The translations under genes and the position numbers were made by a program. Of a DNA stretch of 32,281 nucleotides, positions 7,945 to 15,708 are shown one piece after another (the stretch's first letter is position 1; every line of letters starts with the position of its first letter). This DNA comes from Kiritimatiellia bacterium (GTDB lineage: Bacteria; Verrucomicrobiota; Kiritimatiellia; RFP12; UBA1067), in assembly GCA_016284515.1 (NCBI GenBank), contig JAEEOY010000046.1, positions 1 through 32,281 of the forward strand, given 5' to 3'. The notes under the pieces were generated by a model. It searched no databases, was not told the DNA's origin, and was given only the letters and a program-made list of their open reading frames with translations.

Positions 7945-8214
7945 AGGCCAATCGGAATAAACCTCAATCCTCCATAGGTCTGTCCGATGGGGCTGTCATG
8001 CCGCCTCCGCGGCGCCTCCGCCGCGGTAGGGCGCGGTCGCCGAATGCGCCGCAATGGGCGGGAAATCCGAAAATTTGCCCGCAAGGTGCCCGCTACCTTT
8101 GGCGACAGCTCATTTGCCCCTGCTGCGTGGAGTTTCGCAGTCTCGAAGGGGGTCCGTCGCTCCGCGACGGACCAAACCCCGAAATCCGCTCCGTTTGCAC
8201 AAGCGATTTTTTGG
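7945..8214 (+). other. Palindrome-rich spacer before the small-RNA promoter
   Basis: No gene is supported here. It holds a hairpin at 8007-8026 (CCGCGGCG-CCTC-CGCCGCGG) and REP copy 2 at 8153-8171. Short open frames on both strands have no protein-like composition. Confidence 0.5.
8153..8171 (+). repeat. REP-like palindrome, copy 2
   Basis: TCCGTCGCTCCGCGACGGA: 8-base arms with a TCC loop, extended by flanking GG/CC to 10-base arms, and preceded by GGGGG. It sits about 45 bases upstream of the small-RNA promoter. Confidence 0.9.
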
Positions 8215-8220
8215 TATAAT
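8215..8220 (+). promoter_or_regulatory. -10 hexamer TATAAT of the small RNA / operon leader
   Basis: TATAAT in the context GGTATAATATTC, the same context as other promoters in the window. Only weak -35 candidates lie at proper distance. Transcription would begin near 8227. Confidence 0.55.
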
Positions 8221-8372
8221 ATTCTCATCTCGCGAGGCGCACTGCGCGGCGCGTGGTCATAGTCCGGAAAACGGGGCAACCCCTCCGGGCGCTTAATCAA
8301 TGTAGCATCAACGCTACACGTCGTTCCTGCAAAAATACTGGTAATATTTCTATGGACGGCATGTGAGTGGTG

Positions 8373-8392
8373 ATGCGCCCAGCTGGGCGCAT
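8373..8392 (+). repeat. Perfect 20-base palindrome at the tip of the nested hairpin
   Basis: ATGCGCCCAGCTGGGCGCAT reads the same on both strands. It could form a hairpin tip in RNA or be a protein-binding site in DNA. Confidence 0.85.
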
Positions 8393-8437
8393 TGTCTCTT
8401 TGTGCATCCATAGTAGGCCTATACCAGTATGCCTTGC

Positions 8438-8469
8438 AGGAGTGCATGGTGAGATTATGCGCTCTTTTT
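8438..8469 (+). terminator. Intrinsic terminator upstream of the four-gene operon
   Basis: AGGAGTGCAT (8438-8447), a 9-base loop, and ATGCGCTCTT (8457-8466) pair over 10 positions with two G-U pairs. The 3' arm runs into the T-tract TTTTT at 8465-8469. The stem shares a few bases with the outer stem of the nested hairpin (8434-8441), so the two may compete as in attenuators. Confidence 0.55.
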
Positions 8470-8547
8470 CATGCATGCGAGGCGGTCTCTGCGGCGGTAA
8501 TGGCGCAAGGTGCGTTTATCTGTAGGCGCATAAGAATTGAGCCGCAT

Positions 8548-10476
8548 ATGATGGTGATACATGAGCTTTCGGACAATGTATTTAGTGTCTCAAGTGTTGA
8601 TCAGCTTGAGGTAGCGATTAAAACCTTCTTAACAGGCATGCGTTTGTCGGACTGGTCCGTCTCAATAGACGGCGACAAGGTCCTTGTATCATTTCCAGAT
8701 GTGCATGACATTGACGCAGAAGAAGATGAACGGATTGTCATAGGATTCTGCAACAGCGGTAGGTTTGGAAAAGCCCGAAAGGTCATTCGAGAATGGACGG
8801 AGAAAATCCCCTGGAACTCTGAAGCCTATCGATTGGCGGCGCAGGTCGAAATGATGGAAGGAAACATCGACGATGCCATCGAAAAGGCGAGAGTCTCATT
8901 GAAGCTGAACCCCAGAAACTTATACGCATTGATCCTTCTGGGCAACCTGATTGGCAGAGACAAGGGAATGCCGGAGGATGCAGTCAAATGGTACAAACGT
9001 GCTTCGGAGCTGTATCCTGATTCTTCGCTTGCCGTCAACAATTACGCTGGGTGTTTGCTTCAGAGCGGCAAGTACGATAGATCGGAAGTTGAGGCGTTGT
9101 TTCACCGGGCCATCAAGCTGGATAAAACGAACCTTCAGTCGTATTATGGGCTTGCAAGCATTGCCATAGAAAAGGAGGATTACAAGGAGGCATTCCTGAT
9201 TGCGCGAGAAGGACTGCTCAACGGCACGGAAAAGCCTGAAAATCCTTTGCCAGTAAGAGAGGTAATGACCGAGATTCTTGTCAGGGTGGCCAGAGAGTTG
9301 TCGAAGGAAATCAAGTTTGATCTGATTAAGGCAAAAAGCGAAGAACTGGCAAAGATAGAGGGAATTAAGATAGAACTTCAGGAAGACGGCAAGCTCCCTG
9401 TAATGGCGAAAATGGAGTTTGCGGAACGCTATGGCAGAGATAGGCATCGCTTGGTGTACAGTCCGAGAATTTCAGACAAGGGCGGGACTTATCTGTTGAT
9501 GCAGGAGCTTGAAAAGCACCACATGCATCTAGAGGCCAGAGCGAACGGTCGAGATGGTGCGTTCGTATGTGATTCTACTGGGGCGATGAAGTTCAAGGAG
9601 TGGATAATGCCATACATAACTGGCAAGTTCCGCTCTCACGTGCCGCTGGCGGAGATGGACAGGGCGATTGATAGTCTGCGAGTGGGACTGGGTGGGCAGG
9701 TGATGAACACCCCGCTTGACTACCTTTCGGAAATACGGACCGCAGATAGACATCCAGAACTTTCTCCAGATCATGTTGTTGCTTCATACCTGCTTTGCAT
9801 CGAGGCAATTGAGTCGGCAAGGGTCGGAGAGGCTGCGGGCGTTCCGAAGCGGATACTTCAAGCAAACAGAGTGATGAACGCCGTGATGTTTATGCTTCAC
9901 AGAAGGCTGACGGGTTTGGATATGGTAGGCCGTCTAAATCTCACGAAAGAGGAGAAAGCAATTGCTGACAAGCTGCTTAATATGTGCGAGGTCGTCGCCA
10001 AGGCGCATAATCCCGGCGATGAATGGGATGTCGTGAGAGAGTATATCGAAGAGTTGAGGCTGGGCGAATTTTTCAATGTTGAAGATGATGCGTCCAGACA
10101 AGCCAAAGAAAAGAGGCAGAAGGAAAGCAACAAGAACTTTCAGGATCGCATAAAATCGGGGGCTGATATTGCGCTCAACATGGCGATTACGATGCACATG
10201 GTGGACGCAATAAGAAGATTGCGCGAAATGGATGCAAACAAGGTGAGGATAATCGCCGCGGAGATTGCCATGCTTGGGACAAGAGGAATCAGTCCGGACA
10301 AGAAGTCGGGATATAGTGTTCCTGCATTGGACGGCGAAGACATGAGTGGACCGAGAATGTTGGCATACTACTACGTGTCCTGGAAGATTGGATTTCCGGA
10401 GAAGGTCGATGTGCTGGGGCTTCCGTTTGAAAAGGAATACGAGACGGCGCTGGCAATGGTGAACAGGGGGATGTGA
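8548..10476 (+). CDS. TPR-repeat protein, first gene of the putative defence operon
   Basis: A 642-residue protein from the ATG at 8548 (the ATG at 8551 is equally possible). The open frame reaches back to 8392, but that part overlaps the RNA hairpin and is not protein-like. Residues about 62-230 contain tandem tetratricopeptide repeats (GRFGKARKVIREW, GNIDDAIEKARVSLKLNP, PEDAVKWYKRASELYPDSS), a protein-binding scaffold. Near 318-331 is LMQELEKHHMHLEAR, which recalls the HExxH helix of zincin peptidases with Gln in place of the first His. The C-terminal half is not recognised. No signal peptide or membrane segment is seen, so it is cytoplasmic. Its TGA overlaps the next ATG by one base (TGATG), so translation is coupled. 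It may act as sensor or scaffold; this is inference. Confidence 0.7.
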   Translation: MMVIHELSDNVFSVSSVDQLEVAIKTFLTGMRLSDWSVSIDGDKVLVSFPDVHDIDAEEDERIVIGFCNSGRFGKARKVIREWTEKIPWNSEAYRLAAQVEMMEGNIDDAIEKARVSLKLNPRNLYALILLGNLIGRDKGMPEDAVKWYKRASELYPDSSLAVNNYAGCLLQSGKYDRSEVEALFHRAIKLDKTNLQSYYGLASIAIEKEDYKEAFLIAREGLLNGTEKPENPLPVREVMTEILVRVARELSKEIKFDLIKAKSEELAKIEGIKIELQEDGKLPVMAKMEFAERYGRDRHRLVYSPRISDKGGTYLLMQELEKHHMHLEARANGRDGAFVCDSTGAMKFKEWIMPYITGKFRSHVPLAEMDRAIDSLRVGLGGQVMNTPLDYLSEIRTADRHPELSPDHVVASYLLCIEAIESARVGEAAGVPKRILQANRVMNAVMFMLHRRLTGLDMVGRLNLTKEEKAIADKLLNMCEVVAKAHNPGDEWDVVREYIEELRLGEFFNVEDDASRQAKEKRQKESNKNFQDRIKSGADIALNMAITMHMVDAIRRLREMDANKVRIIAAEIAMLGTRGISPDKKSGYSVPALDGEDMSGPRMLAYYYVSWKIGFPEKVDVLGLPFEKEYETALAMVNRGM

Positions 10477-10829
10477 TGGCTGGCGAGATAAAGACGCTGG
10501 AAGATGAAATATCCCGTTTTTGCGCGGAGCGGGAATGGGATTCTTTTCACGTCAACAAAGATCTTGCCGCGGCGATAGCAATAGAAGCTGCCGAACTGCA
10601 GGATGCCTTCCTGTGGAACAGGTCGCCCACAATGACGGAGATAAGGGAAGAGCTGGCGGATATTTTCATATATGCATTTAGAATGGCTGAAAGAAATAGA
10701 CTGGATGTAAGCGAAATCGTGCGCGATAAACTCAAGGTCAACGCGGTCAAGTATCCAGTAGAAAAATGCCGCGGCATTGCGGAAAAATACACAAAACTCA
10801 GGGAGGAGGGCAGAAAGGATGGAGTCTGA
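10476..10829 (+). CDS. MazG-like nucleotide pyrophosphohydrolase
   Basis: A 117-residue all-alpha NTP pyrophosphatase of the MazG/dCTPase-like (RS21-C6) type, which cleaves (d)NTPs to monophosphates. The metal-binding pattern is present: IEAAELQDAFLW supplies the E-x-x-E pair and EELADIFIYAFRMA the E-x-x-D pair. The C-terminal KYPVEKCRG is typical wording of the family. Start: ATG at 10476 overlaps the upstream TGA; the GTG at 10473 is less likely. It overlaps the next gene by 11 bases. The single-domain size excludes housekeeping MazG, which has two domains. Within an operon of helicases it could lower nucleotide pools on infection, or remove modified nucleotides; the substrate is not known. 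Confidence 0.88.
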   Translation: MAGEIKTLEDEISRFCAEREWDSFHVNKDLAAAIAIEAAELQDAFLWNRSPTMTEIREELADIFIYAFRMAERNRLDVSEIVRDKLKVNAVKYPVEKCRGIAEKYTKLREEGRKDGV

Positions 10830-13059
10830 ATTTCTTCAGGGTGTTCTGTATACTATCAACGACTTCAACGAGCTCGTTCAAGAGGACCTTGATGGGCTTG
10901 TGGGTGAAATCTGCAATCATGTGTCAGGGCGCAGACCTACGCCGAAAGAGGTCGAGGCGATGAAATGCAGCTATGAAGAGGTCTCCATGGCGCTTGCAGA
11001 GGCGATAAAGCAGAAGCCGTCCCTCGCCTCTGCCCACATTGGAGTGCCGATGGTCAAATTCGAGTACAAGCTTCCGTCTGCGCCTGCGTGGTGTGACCTT
11101 GTCATGCTCGGCGTATCGGAGAACCGCAGGCGAGCTGTCATTGTCGAGCTCAAGGATTGGTTCAGGAATACTTCTGACCGCCCAGGAATGTGCGAAGGAA
11201 TCATCGAGCACAAGGGTGTGTCGCATGAGCATCCTTCCGACCAGGTAAAAGGCTATGTGGAGTATTGCAGCAATTTTCATTCCGCAGTTCTCGACAACAA
11301 TGCGGAAGTCAGCGGTTGCGTCTATTTCACAAGGAGCTTTGATACCGCACCGTATTGCGAGTCGCCAAACGACAGGCTGACGCAGGAATATCCTGTCTTC
11401 TGCCGTGATACCCGTTCCAAGCTTGCCGGCTATGTTGTCGATCGCATAGACGAGGGTGATTCAGACTGGGCAGTGAAATTCATCAACGGCTATTACCGAC
11501 AGAACAGAAACATCCTCAAGCAGGTTGCCGAGGCGTTCAGGACGAATGGCGACGCGCGCCCGTTTGTCTTGCTTGGAGAGCAGCGCAAAGGATATCACCA
11601 AGTACTCCACAGGCTTTCCGAGGCGGTGAAAGACATGTCCCAGAAGCGGGTAATTGTTGTTTCGGGGCCGCCTGGCTCTGGAAAGAGCGCCATCGCCCTC
11701 AACCTGTGGGCCGAAGCGGTTCGCCGCTATGTGGTAAATGCGACCGGCGACCACCCCGGCAACGTGGTGTTTGTTTCGACTTCGTCCTCCCAGGATGAAA
11801 ACTGGAAAAGCATCTTCAAGAAGTATTCCGACATAGATTCGTCTGGCGGACTTGTCTTGCGTTCCAATCGATTCAATCCCGGCATGACGGGCGCGACAAT
11901 GAAGAAGAAGTACCTGCCCATTTTCAAGGCCAAAGACGCTCGATATCTGCGGGACGAAAATTCGTTGGATTCCCGTTACTATGAGGAATACACGAACTAC
12001 ATGCTGGAGAACGGCCTAACCGATGGATACAAGGACAATCTGCATTTTCTGTCGATTGTCGACGAGGCGCATGCACTCATCAATCCATTGGCGGATGGTT
12101 TTAACTCTAACAAGATGAGCGGCTGGTGCCTTCAGATGGGACCACAGGCGTACCATATAATTCGAGAAAGTCGAGTTTCTGTCTTTTTCATGGACGGGGA
12201 GCAGTCGTTTCGGGACAACGAGACTACGACACTACCCGACATAATGCAGTTGGCGTGGGGCCTTGGCGCGGCGTGTGAGGTAATCGACCTAAGCAACCTG
12301 CAGTTCCGGTGTGCCGGCAGTGTCGAGTACGTGGATTGGGTTGAGGGTCTGTTCACCCAGCATCCGGCGGTGAATGTCCATTTGTGGAAAGACCTGTTTT
12401 CCGTCAGGGTTTTCGACACTACGCATGAAATGGAGTCGGCGCTTCGGGTTGAGCAGAAGAAAGGTCAGACAGTCCGCCTTCTTTCTTCATATACAGTTGA
12501 ATGGAAATCGTGCAGATCGCTTGATGAAATGCACACAAAGGGAGATGCGGATTGCGACTTTGATTTTAGGAACGAGGACGGCACGCTATTCCGACGGCAT
12601 TGGAACAATCCCCGGCGAATGGACATTTTTGTTCAGGCGCCCCCGCATACGATGATGCACGAGGATCCTCTTTGCGAAGTCGGATGCCCGTATGAGATCC
12701 GCGGGTTTGACTTTGACTATGTCGGTCTGCTGTGGCTTGATGATATCGTCTGGCGGAAGGACAGGTGGATGGTTGACATCAGCAAGACTGTCGACAGGGC
12801 AAATTCCTGTTCGGTGTCGCAGGCGCGGAAAGAGCAGATAGCCATTCGCAGGCAGAGAGGCTACCGAGGTGACGACGCCAAGAACATCCCGCTTGTTCCG
12901 CTAGATGTTGACGAGTCAGAAATGCCGATGACAAAGAAGTTTTTCCGCCGCGTGATACAGGCATATCGAATTCTTTTGACGCGAGCTGTACGCGGAGTCT
13001 ATATCTATATCCACGATCCAGAAACGAGGGCGCATGTCAGAGAATTGCTACAACAGTGA
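10819..13059 (+). CDS. PD-(D/E)XK nuclease fused to DUF2075 (Schlafen-type) SF1 helicase
   Basis: A 746-residue protein from the ATG at 10819, which has a purine-rich GGGAGGAGGG upstream and overlaps the MazG gene by 11 bases. The N-terminal domain carries PD-(D/E)XK nuclease signatures: WCDLVMLG (Asp93), AVIVELKDW (Glu110, Lys112) and DQVKGYVEYC (Gln142). The helicase domain has Walker A GPPGSGKSA (283-290), motif II IVDEAHAL (415-418), NLQFRCAGSVEYVDW, GFDFDYVGLLWLDD and the C-terminal LLTRAVRGVYIYIHD, which is DUF2075 (COG3410) wording; this family is related to Schlafen group III helicases. It should act on RNA or DNA in the cytoplasm. A MazG-like gene next to a DUF2075 gene is an arrangement I recall from other accessory regions. 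The next gene starts inside it (26-base overlap). Confidence 0.88.
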   Translation: MESEFLQGVLYTINDFNELVQEDLDGLVGEICNHVSGRRPTPKEVEAMKCSYEEVSMALAEAIKQKPSLASAHIGVPMVKFEYKLPSAPAWCDLVMLGVSENRRRAVIVELKDWFRNTSDRPGMCEGIIEHKGVSHEHPSDQVKGYVEYCSNFHSAVLDNNAEVSGCVYFTRSFDTAPYCESPNDRLTQEYPVFCRDTRSKLAGYVVDRIDEGDSDWAVKFINGYYRQNRNILKQVAEAFRTNGDARPFVLLGEQRKGYHQVLHRLSEAVKDMSQKRVIVVSGPPGSGKSAIALNLWAEAVRRYVVNATGDHPGNVVFVSTSSSQDENWKSIFKKYSDIDSSGGLVLRSNRFNPGMTGATMKKKYLPIFKAKDARYLRDENSLDSRYYEEYTNYMLENGLTDGYKDNLHFLSIVDEAHALINPLADGFNSNKMSGWCLQMGPQAYHIIRESRVSVFFMDGEQSFRDNETTTLPDIMQLAWGLGAACEVIDLSNLQFRCAGSVEYVDWVEGLFTQHPAVNVHLWKDLFSVRVFDTTHEMESALRVEQKKGQTVRLLSSYTVEWKSCRSLDEMHTKGDADCDFDFRNEDGTLFRRHWNNPRRMDIFVQAPPHTMMHEDPLCEVGCPYEIRGFDFDYVGLLWLDDIVWRKDRWMVDISKTVDRANSCSVSQARKEQIAIRRQRGYRGDDAKNIPLVPLDVDESEMPMTKKFFRRVIQAYRILLTRAVRGVYIYIHDPETRAHVRELLQQ

Positions 13060-14758
13060 TACTGCATACGCTGATGTGGAGTCCTTCCGACGCGCGGTCA
13101 CGAAGTATCTCGAGGATGAACGCAGATATGTTGAGCAGGACATTTCCGAGCACGAGGCTATGTCGTCTGAAGAGAAGGAGCGGCTCGGGCTGCTGATCCG
13201 CAATGCGCTATTGTTGAACTACGAGGACCAAACCTCGATAATCTATGAAACGCCCGTCAATTACACAAAACTACGACCTGGCGACGAGGTTCTGATTCGC
13301 GATGTCGGCTCATCTGACAGGTCGTTCGAGGCCATTGTCGACGAAAATGCAATTGAACGGATAGCACTTACCCTGAAGTCGTCGACCTTGCCCTTGGTTG
13401 ACATGCCTACGCGCGCCGAGATAAGAATCGACGAGCAGAACAATCTCGACACGCTGCTTTCGGTTGTCCGCAACATTGTAGCCGGGAGTCGGGGTGTCAA
13501 TTTCATGAAAATGCTCGGAGGCCTTTCCTCGCCGAGGGAGGAAGGTCGGTTTGGGAGCATAAAGGATTTTTGCGACTCTGAAATACCGTTATCTTTCAAT
13601 GAGGAGCAGCGCCGTGCGGTGCGCATGGCAATGCTTCGCCCGAGTCTCTCGTTTGTGCAGGGAACACCGGGATCGGGGAAAACCCACCTGCTGGCAGTCG
13701 TTGCAAGGGCATATGCCAGGAGATCGAAAGACGTTCTTGTTGTTGCACTTACGCACCAGGCAGTCAACAATGCATTGAACAAAGTTAGTGAAATCGACGG
13801 CGGAATCCCTGTTGTCAAAATAGGCAAGCAGTTCAAGAACATAGGCCTGAATGAGTCTGTGGCGCAGGATGAGACGTTCTCTGGTTACATCGAAAGGAGA
13901 AAGAAGGAGGGTTTCTTTGGCAACGAGGGTCATGTCGTAGGCATGACATTTCAATCGGCACTTGTAAATCTCGGGATGAGAAGAAGTGCGTTTACGCCAC
14001 AGATTGTTTTGATTGACGAAGCCGGACAAGTTCCCCTCGCGCATGCCGTAGCTGTCGGGGAGTTCGGTTGCGGATCTGTCATCTTCATCGGAGATGATGC
14101 ACAGATGCCGCCGATCTATCATGCGAAGCTAGAGAAGGATCCGCTTTCTGTGTCTGTCTTTGAGCGGATAAAACAGTTGTTCCCCCAAAATGGCAGAGTG
14201 CTGAATGTCACATACCGAATGAACCGCGAGATCACGCGATTTGTAGGCGATTGCTTCTATCGGCCTAAGGGCATAGAGCTTGTATGCTCCGAGTATTCGT
14301 CTAATCGGAGGATTGACGAGCCTGTGATAGAGTTCGTAACATGTTCATCTGTTGGTGCAACCGACGAGAATCTGGTTGAAGCCAGGAAGGCTGTTGATGT
14401 TGCGAATAGATACCTTGATGCGGGTCTTCCGATTGATCGCATAGCAATTATTACACCTTATCGGAGGCAGGTGCGGATGATCCACAAGCTTTTCGCCGAG
14501 TCCAGGTTGGGTAGTCAGAACTGCCCGCTTGTGGACACGGTAGAGCGGCTCCAAGGGCAGGATGTTGATGTCATAATTCTTTCGTTTGCTGTTGATGATG
14601 AAATGTTCTTTGCTGGGCAGAGGTCGTTTCTGATGAATCGTAACAGACTGAATGTGATGTTTTCTCGTGCGACATCAAAGGTCGTGGTGATCTCCAGCCA
14701 GCAAGTTCGCGATGAGTTGTCGTCAATCGTGTGTCATGCGAATGCGATGCAAGGTTGA
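13034..14758 (+). CDS. Upf1/SMUBP2-like SF1B helicase (AAA_11/AAA_12)
   Basis: A 574-residue helicase and the last gene of the operon, starting inside the DUF2075 gene. Residues 1-180 form an N-terminal region with a possible beta-barrel (RPGDEVLIRDVG). Then come the Q-motif FNEEQRRAV (188), Walker A GTPGSGKT (210-217), motif Ia ALTHQAVNNAL (238), motif II LIDEAGQ (327), motif III GDDAQMPP (353), motif IV VTYRMNREI, motif V VDTVERLQGQDVDVIILSF and motif VI NRLNVMFSRA. This is the COG1112/Upf1 class of 5'-to-3' RNA/DNA helicases, also used in the Mokosh defence system. No PLD nuclease or kinase domain is attached, unlike Mokosh. The nuclease partner may be the upstream gene. No clear terminator follows. 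Confidence 0.9.
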   Translation: MSENCYNSDTAYADVESFRRAVTKYLEDERRYVEQDISEHEAMSSEEKERLGLLIRNALLLNYEDQTSIIYETPVNYTKLRPGDEVLIRDVGSSDRSFEAIVDENAIERIALTLKSSTLPLVDMPTRAEIRIDEQNNLDTLLSVVRNIVAGSRGVNFMKMLGGLSSPREEGRFGSIKDFCDSEIPLSFNEEQRRAVRMAMLRPSLSFVQGTPGSGKTHLLAVVARAYARRSKDVLVVALTHQAVNNALNKVSEIDGGIPVVKIGKQFKNIGLNESVAQDETFSGYIERRKKEGFFGNEGHVVGMTFQSALVNLGMRRSAFTPQIVLIDEAGQVPLAHAVAVGEFGCGSVIFIGDDAQMPPIYHAKLEKDPLSVSVFERIKQLFPQNGRVLNVTYRMNREITRFVGDCFYRPKGIELVCSEYSSNRRIDEPVIEFVTCSSVGATDENLVEARKAVDVANRYLDAGLPIDRIAIITPYRRQVRMIHKLFAESRLGSQNCPLVDTVERLQGQDVDVIILSFAVDDEMFFAGQRSFLMNRNRLNVMFSRATSKVVVISSQQVRDELSSIVCHANAMQG

Positions 14759-14947
14759 CGATTCCGAATGGTGCGTCTTTGTGCTGCCGACCGTGTGTTG
14801 AACGGTGCGGTGTTCTGGTGATAATACGGGCGGATCTTCGGTGATAGTGCGGACGGGACTGCCATCGCCTTGGAGCGAATGCTGCATGCTGAGTCGCTTA
14901 GAGTCGGGCGAAGGCGGCCGTCGGGCTAGAGGCAGGAGTGCGGGGGA

Positions 14948-14990
14948 ATTTGGCAATGGGCGCGAGAAAAACGTGATTTGGGTGTGGACA
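14948..14990 (+). repeat. 43-base imperfect direct repeat, copy 1
   Basis: Shares ATTTGGCAAT, GAGAA and GTGATTTGGGTG-GGACA with 15428-15470, about four fifths identical by eye. Both copies run in the same direction, 480 bases apart. Confidence 0.7.
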
Positions 14991-15065
14991 GAATTTGTTG
15001 CGGTTTCGGCGGCGCGTCAATAATTTGCACGGCGGCTGAGTCGCGGCCAAAGCAAGGATTGCTTG

Positions 15066-15084
15066 TCCGTCGCGGAGCGACGGA
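15066..15084 (-). repeat. REP-like palindrome, copy 3
   Basis: TCCGTCGCGGAGCGACGGA followed by CCCCCTG: the opposite orientation to copy 2, judged by the GGA loop and the C-run tail. Confidence 0.9.
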
Positions 15085-15125
15085 CCCCCTGGCAACGCGG
15101 CAGATGTGCGTCGCAGTTTGGGAGT

Positions 15126-15146
15126 GACGCGGCTGGAAGCCGCGTC
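15126..15146 (+). repeat. Second-family palindrome, copy 1
   Basis: GACGCGGCT-GGA-AGCCGCGTC, 9-base arms, followed by TCCATGG. The related copy at 15365 also starts GACGC, ends GCGTC and is followed by TCCTTGG. Confidence 0.7.
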
Positions 15147-15364
15147 TCCATGGAAGGGGCCGGTTTTGCCCTGGGGCGAAGAGACGTCCTGTCTCGCCGC
15201 GTCGGATGCGAACGGTTGAAGTTCGCGAAGCATCGGCCGCAGCGGTAGCGAAGGCGTTTTGTGAACCGTCGGAGTTTCATTATGATACTTGCCTTTGCTC
15301 GCCCGGTCACATATTGCAATAAGTGACGATCCAAGGAGTTGCGGCGTCTCGCCGCGTCGTGCTT

Positions 15365-15386
15365 GACGCAGCGGGGACGCTGCGTC
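15365..15386 (+). repeat. Second-family palindrome, copy 2
   Basis: GACGCAGCG-GGGA-CGCTGCGTC, 9-base arms, followed by TCCTTGG, matching the layout of the copy at 15126. Confidence 0.7.
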
Positions 15387-15427
15387 TCCTTGGGTAGGGA
15401 TGCAGTAGGTGGCTGCCTGATTGTTGG

Positions 15428-15470
15428 ATTTGGCAATAGTTGAGAGAACGATGTGATTTGGGTGCGGACA
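15428..15470 (+). repeat. 43-base imperfect direct repeat, copy 2
   Basis: Second copy of 14948-14990. It ends exactly where homology to the DMT-transporter fragment appears to begin, so it marks a junction between repeat DNA and broken core sequence. Confidence 0.7.
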
Positions 15471-15471
15471 C

Positions 15472-15708
15472 TCCGCTCGCTGCGCTCCCTTCGCATCCGC
15501 AGCGTGCTTCGTACTCTGGAACGGCGCGTGCAAGGCGCTCGGCGTTGTTCGCACCACGGTCGGACTCTATCTCACGCCGATAGTCGGCGTGGTCTTCGCG
15601 TCGCTGTTCCTCGGCGAGAGGCTCACGGCGATGAGCGCCGCTGGCGGCGTCGTCATCGTCGCCGGTGTTGTAGTCGCAAACTATGGATTCTGGAGGGAAG
15701 GAAAATGA
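15472..15708 (+). pseudogene. C-terminal fragment of an EamA/DMT-family transporter
   Basis: The frame reads FVLWNGACKALGVVRTTV, then LTPIVGVVFASLFLGERLTA, then a hydrophobic segment VVIVAGVVVANYGFW and a stop. LTP-V-x(4)-LGE is the signature of the last repeat of EamA-type drug/metabolite transporters, which have ten membrane segments; only about two remain. There is no start codon with a signal, and the left border coincides with a 43-base repeat and a CTCCGCTCGCTGCGCTCC run. The stop TGA (15706-15708) overlaps the ATG of the next gene (ATGA), so that gene was once translationally coupled to an intact transporter gene. Confidence 0.7.

Larger units (their letters stand above)
8227..8469 (+). 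ncRNA. Candidate small RNA or attenuator leader with long nested hairpin
   Basis: Between a TATAAT and an intrinsic terminator lie about 240 non-coding bases with strong structure. A hairpin TGTAGC/GCTACA sits near 8301-8318. A nested hairpin spans 8325-8441: TCCTGCAA (8325) with TTGCAGGA (8434); ATACTGGTA (8335) with TACCAGTAT (8422); CTATGGA (8350) with TCCATAG (8407); and at the tip a perfect 20-base palindrome at 8373-8392. Upstream, CCGGA/TCCGG encloses GGGG/CCCC near 8264-8290. It ends at a terminator just before the four-gene operon. The layout resembles retron RNAs or attenuators, but there is no reverse transcriptase and no known RNA family is recognised. Confidence 0.55.
14759..15456 (+). 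other. Repeat-rich non-coding region after the defence-like operon
   Basis: No gene is supported in about 700 bases. Contents: two copies of a 43-base imperfect repeat (14948 and 15428), one REP palindrome (15066) and two palindromes of a second family (15126, 15365). There is a weak promoter-like pair TTGTGA (15259) and TATGAT (15281) with 16-base spacing. Minus-strand frames across it (14898-15557) have repetitive composition and are rejected. Confidence 0.55.

Noticed and set aside
8325-8441. Retron msr-msd RNA
   Set aside because: The hairpin is similar in scale, but no reverse transcriptase gene is present in the window.
7848-8447. 199-codon minus-strand ORF
   Set aside because: It crosses REP and other palindromes and the small RNA; no recognisable domain.
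8392-8547. N-terminal extension of the TPR protein
   Set aside because: It overlaps the hairpin and terminator, has Cys-rich non-protein-like composition and no ribosome-binding site.
14898-15557. 219-codon minus-strand ORF containing two similar PNH-x-IAK motifs
   Set aside because: The similarity is just the 43-base DNA repeat translated twice.
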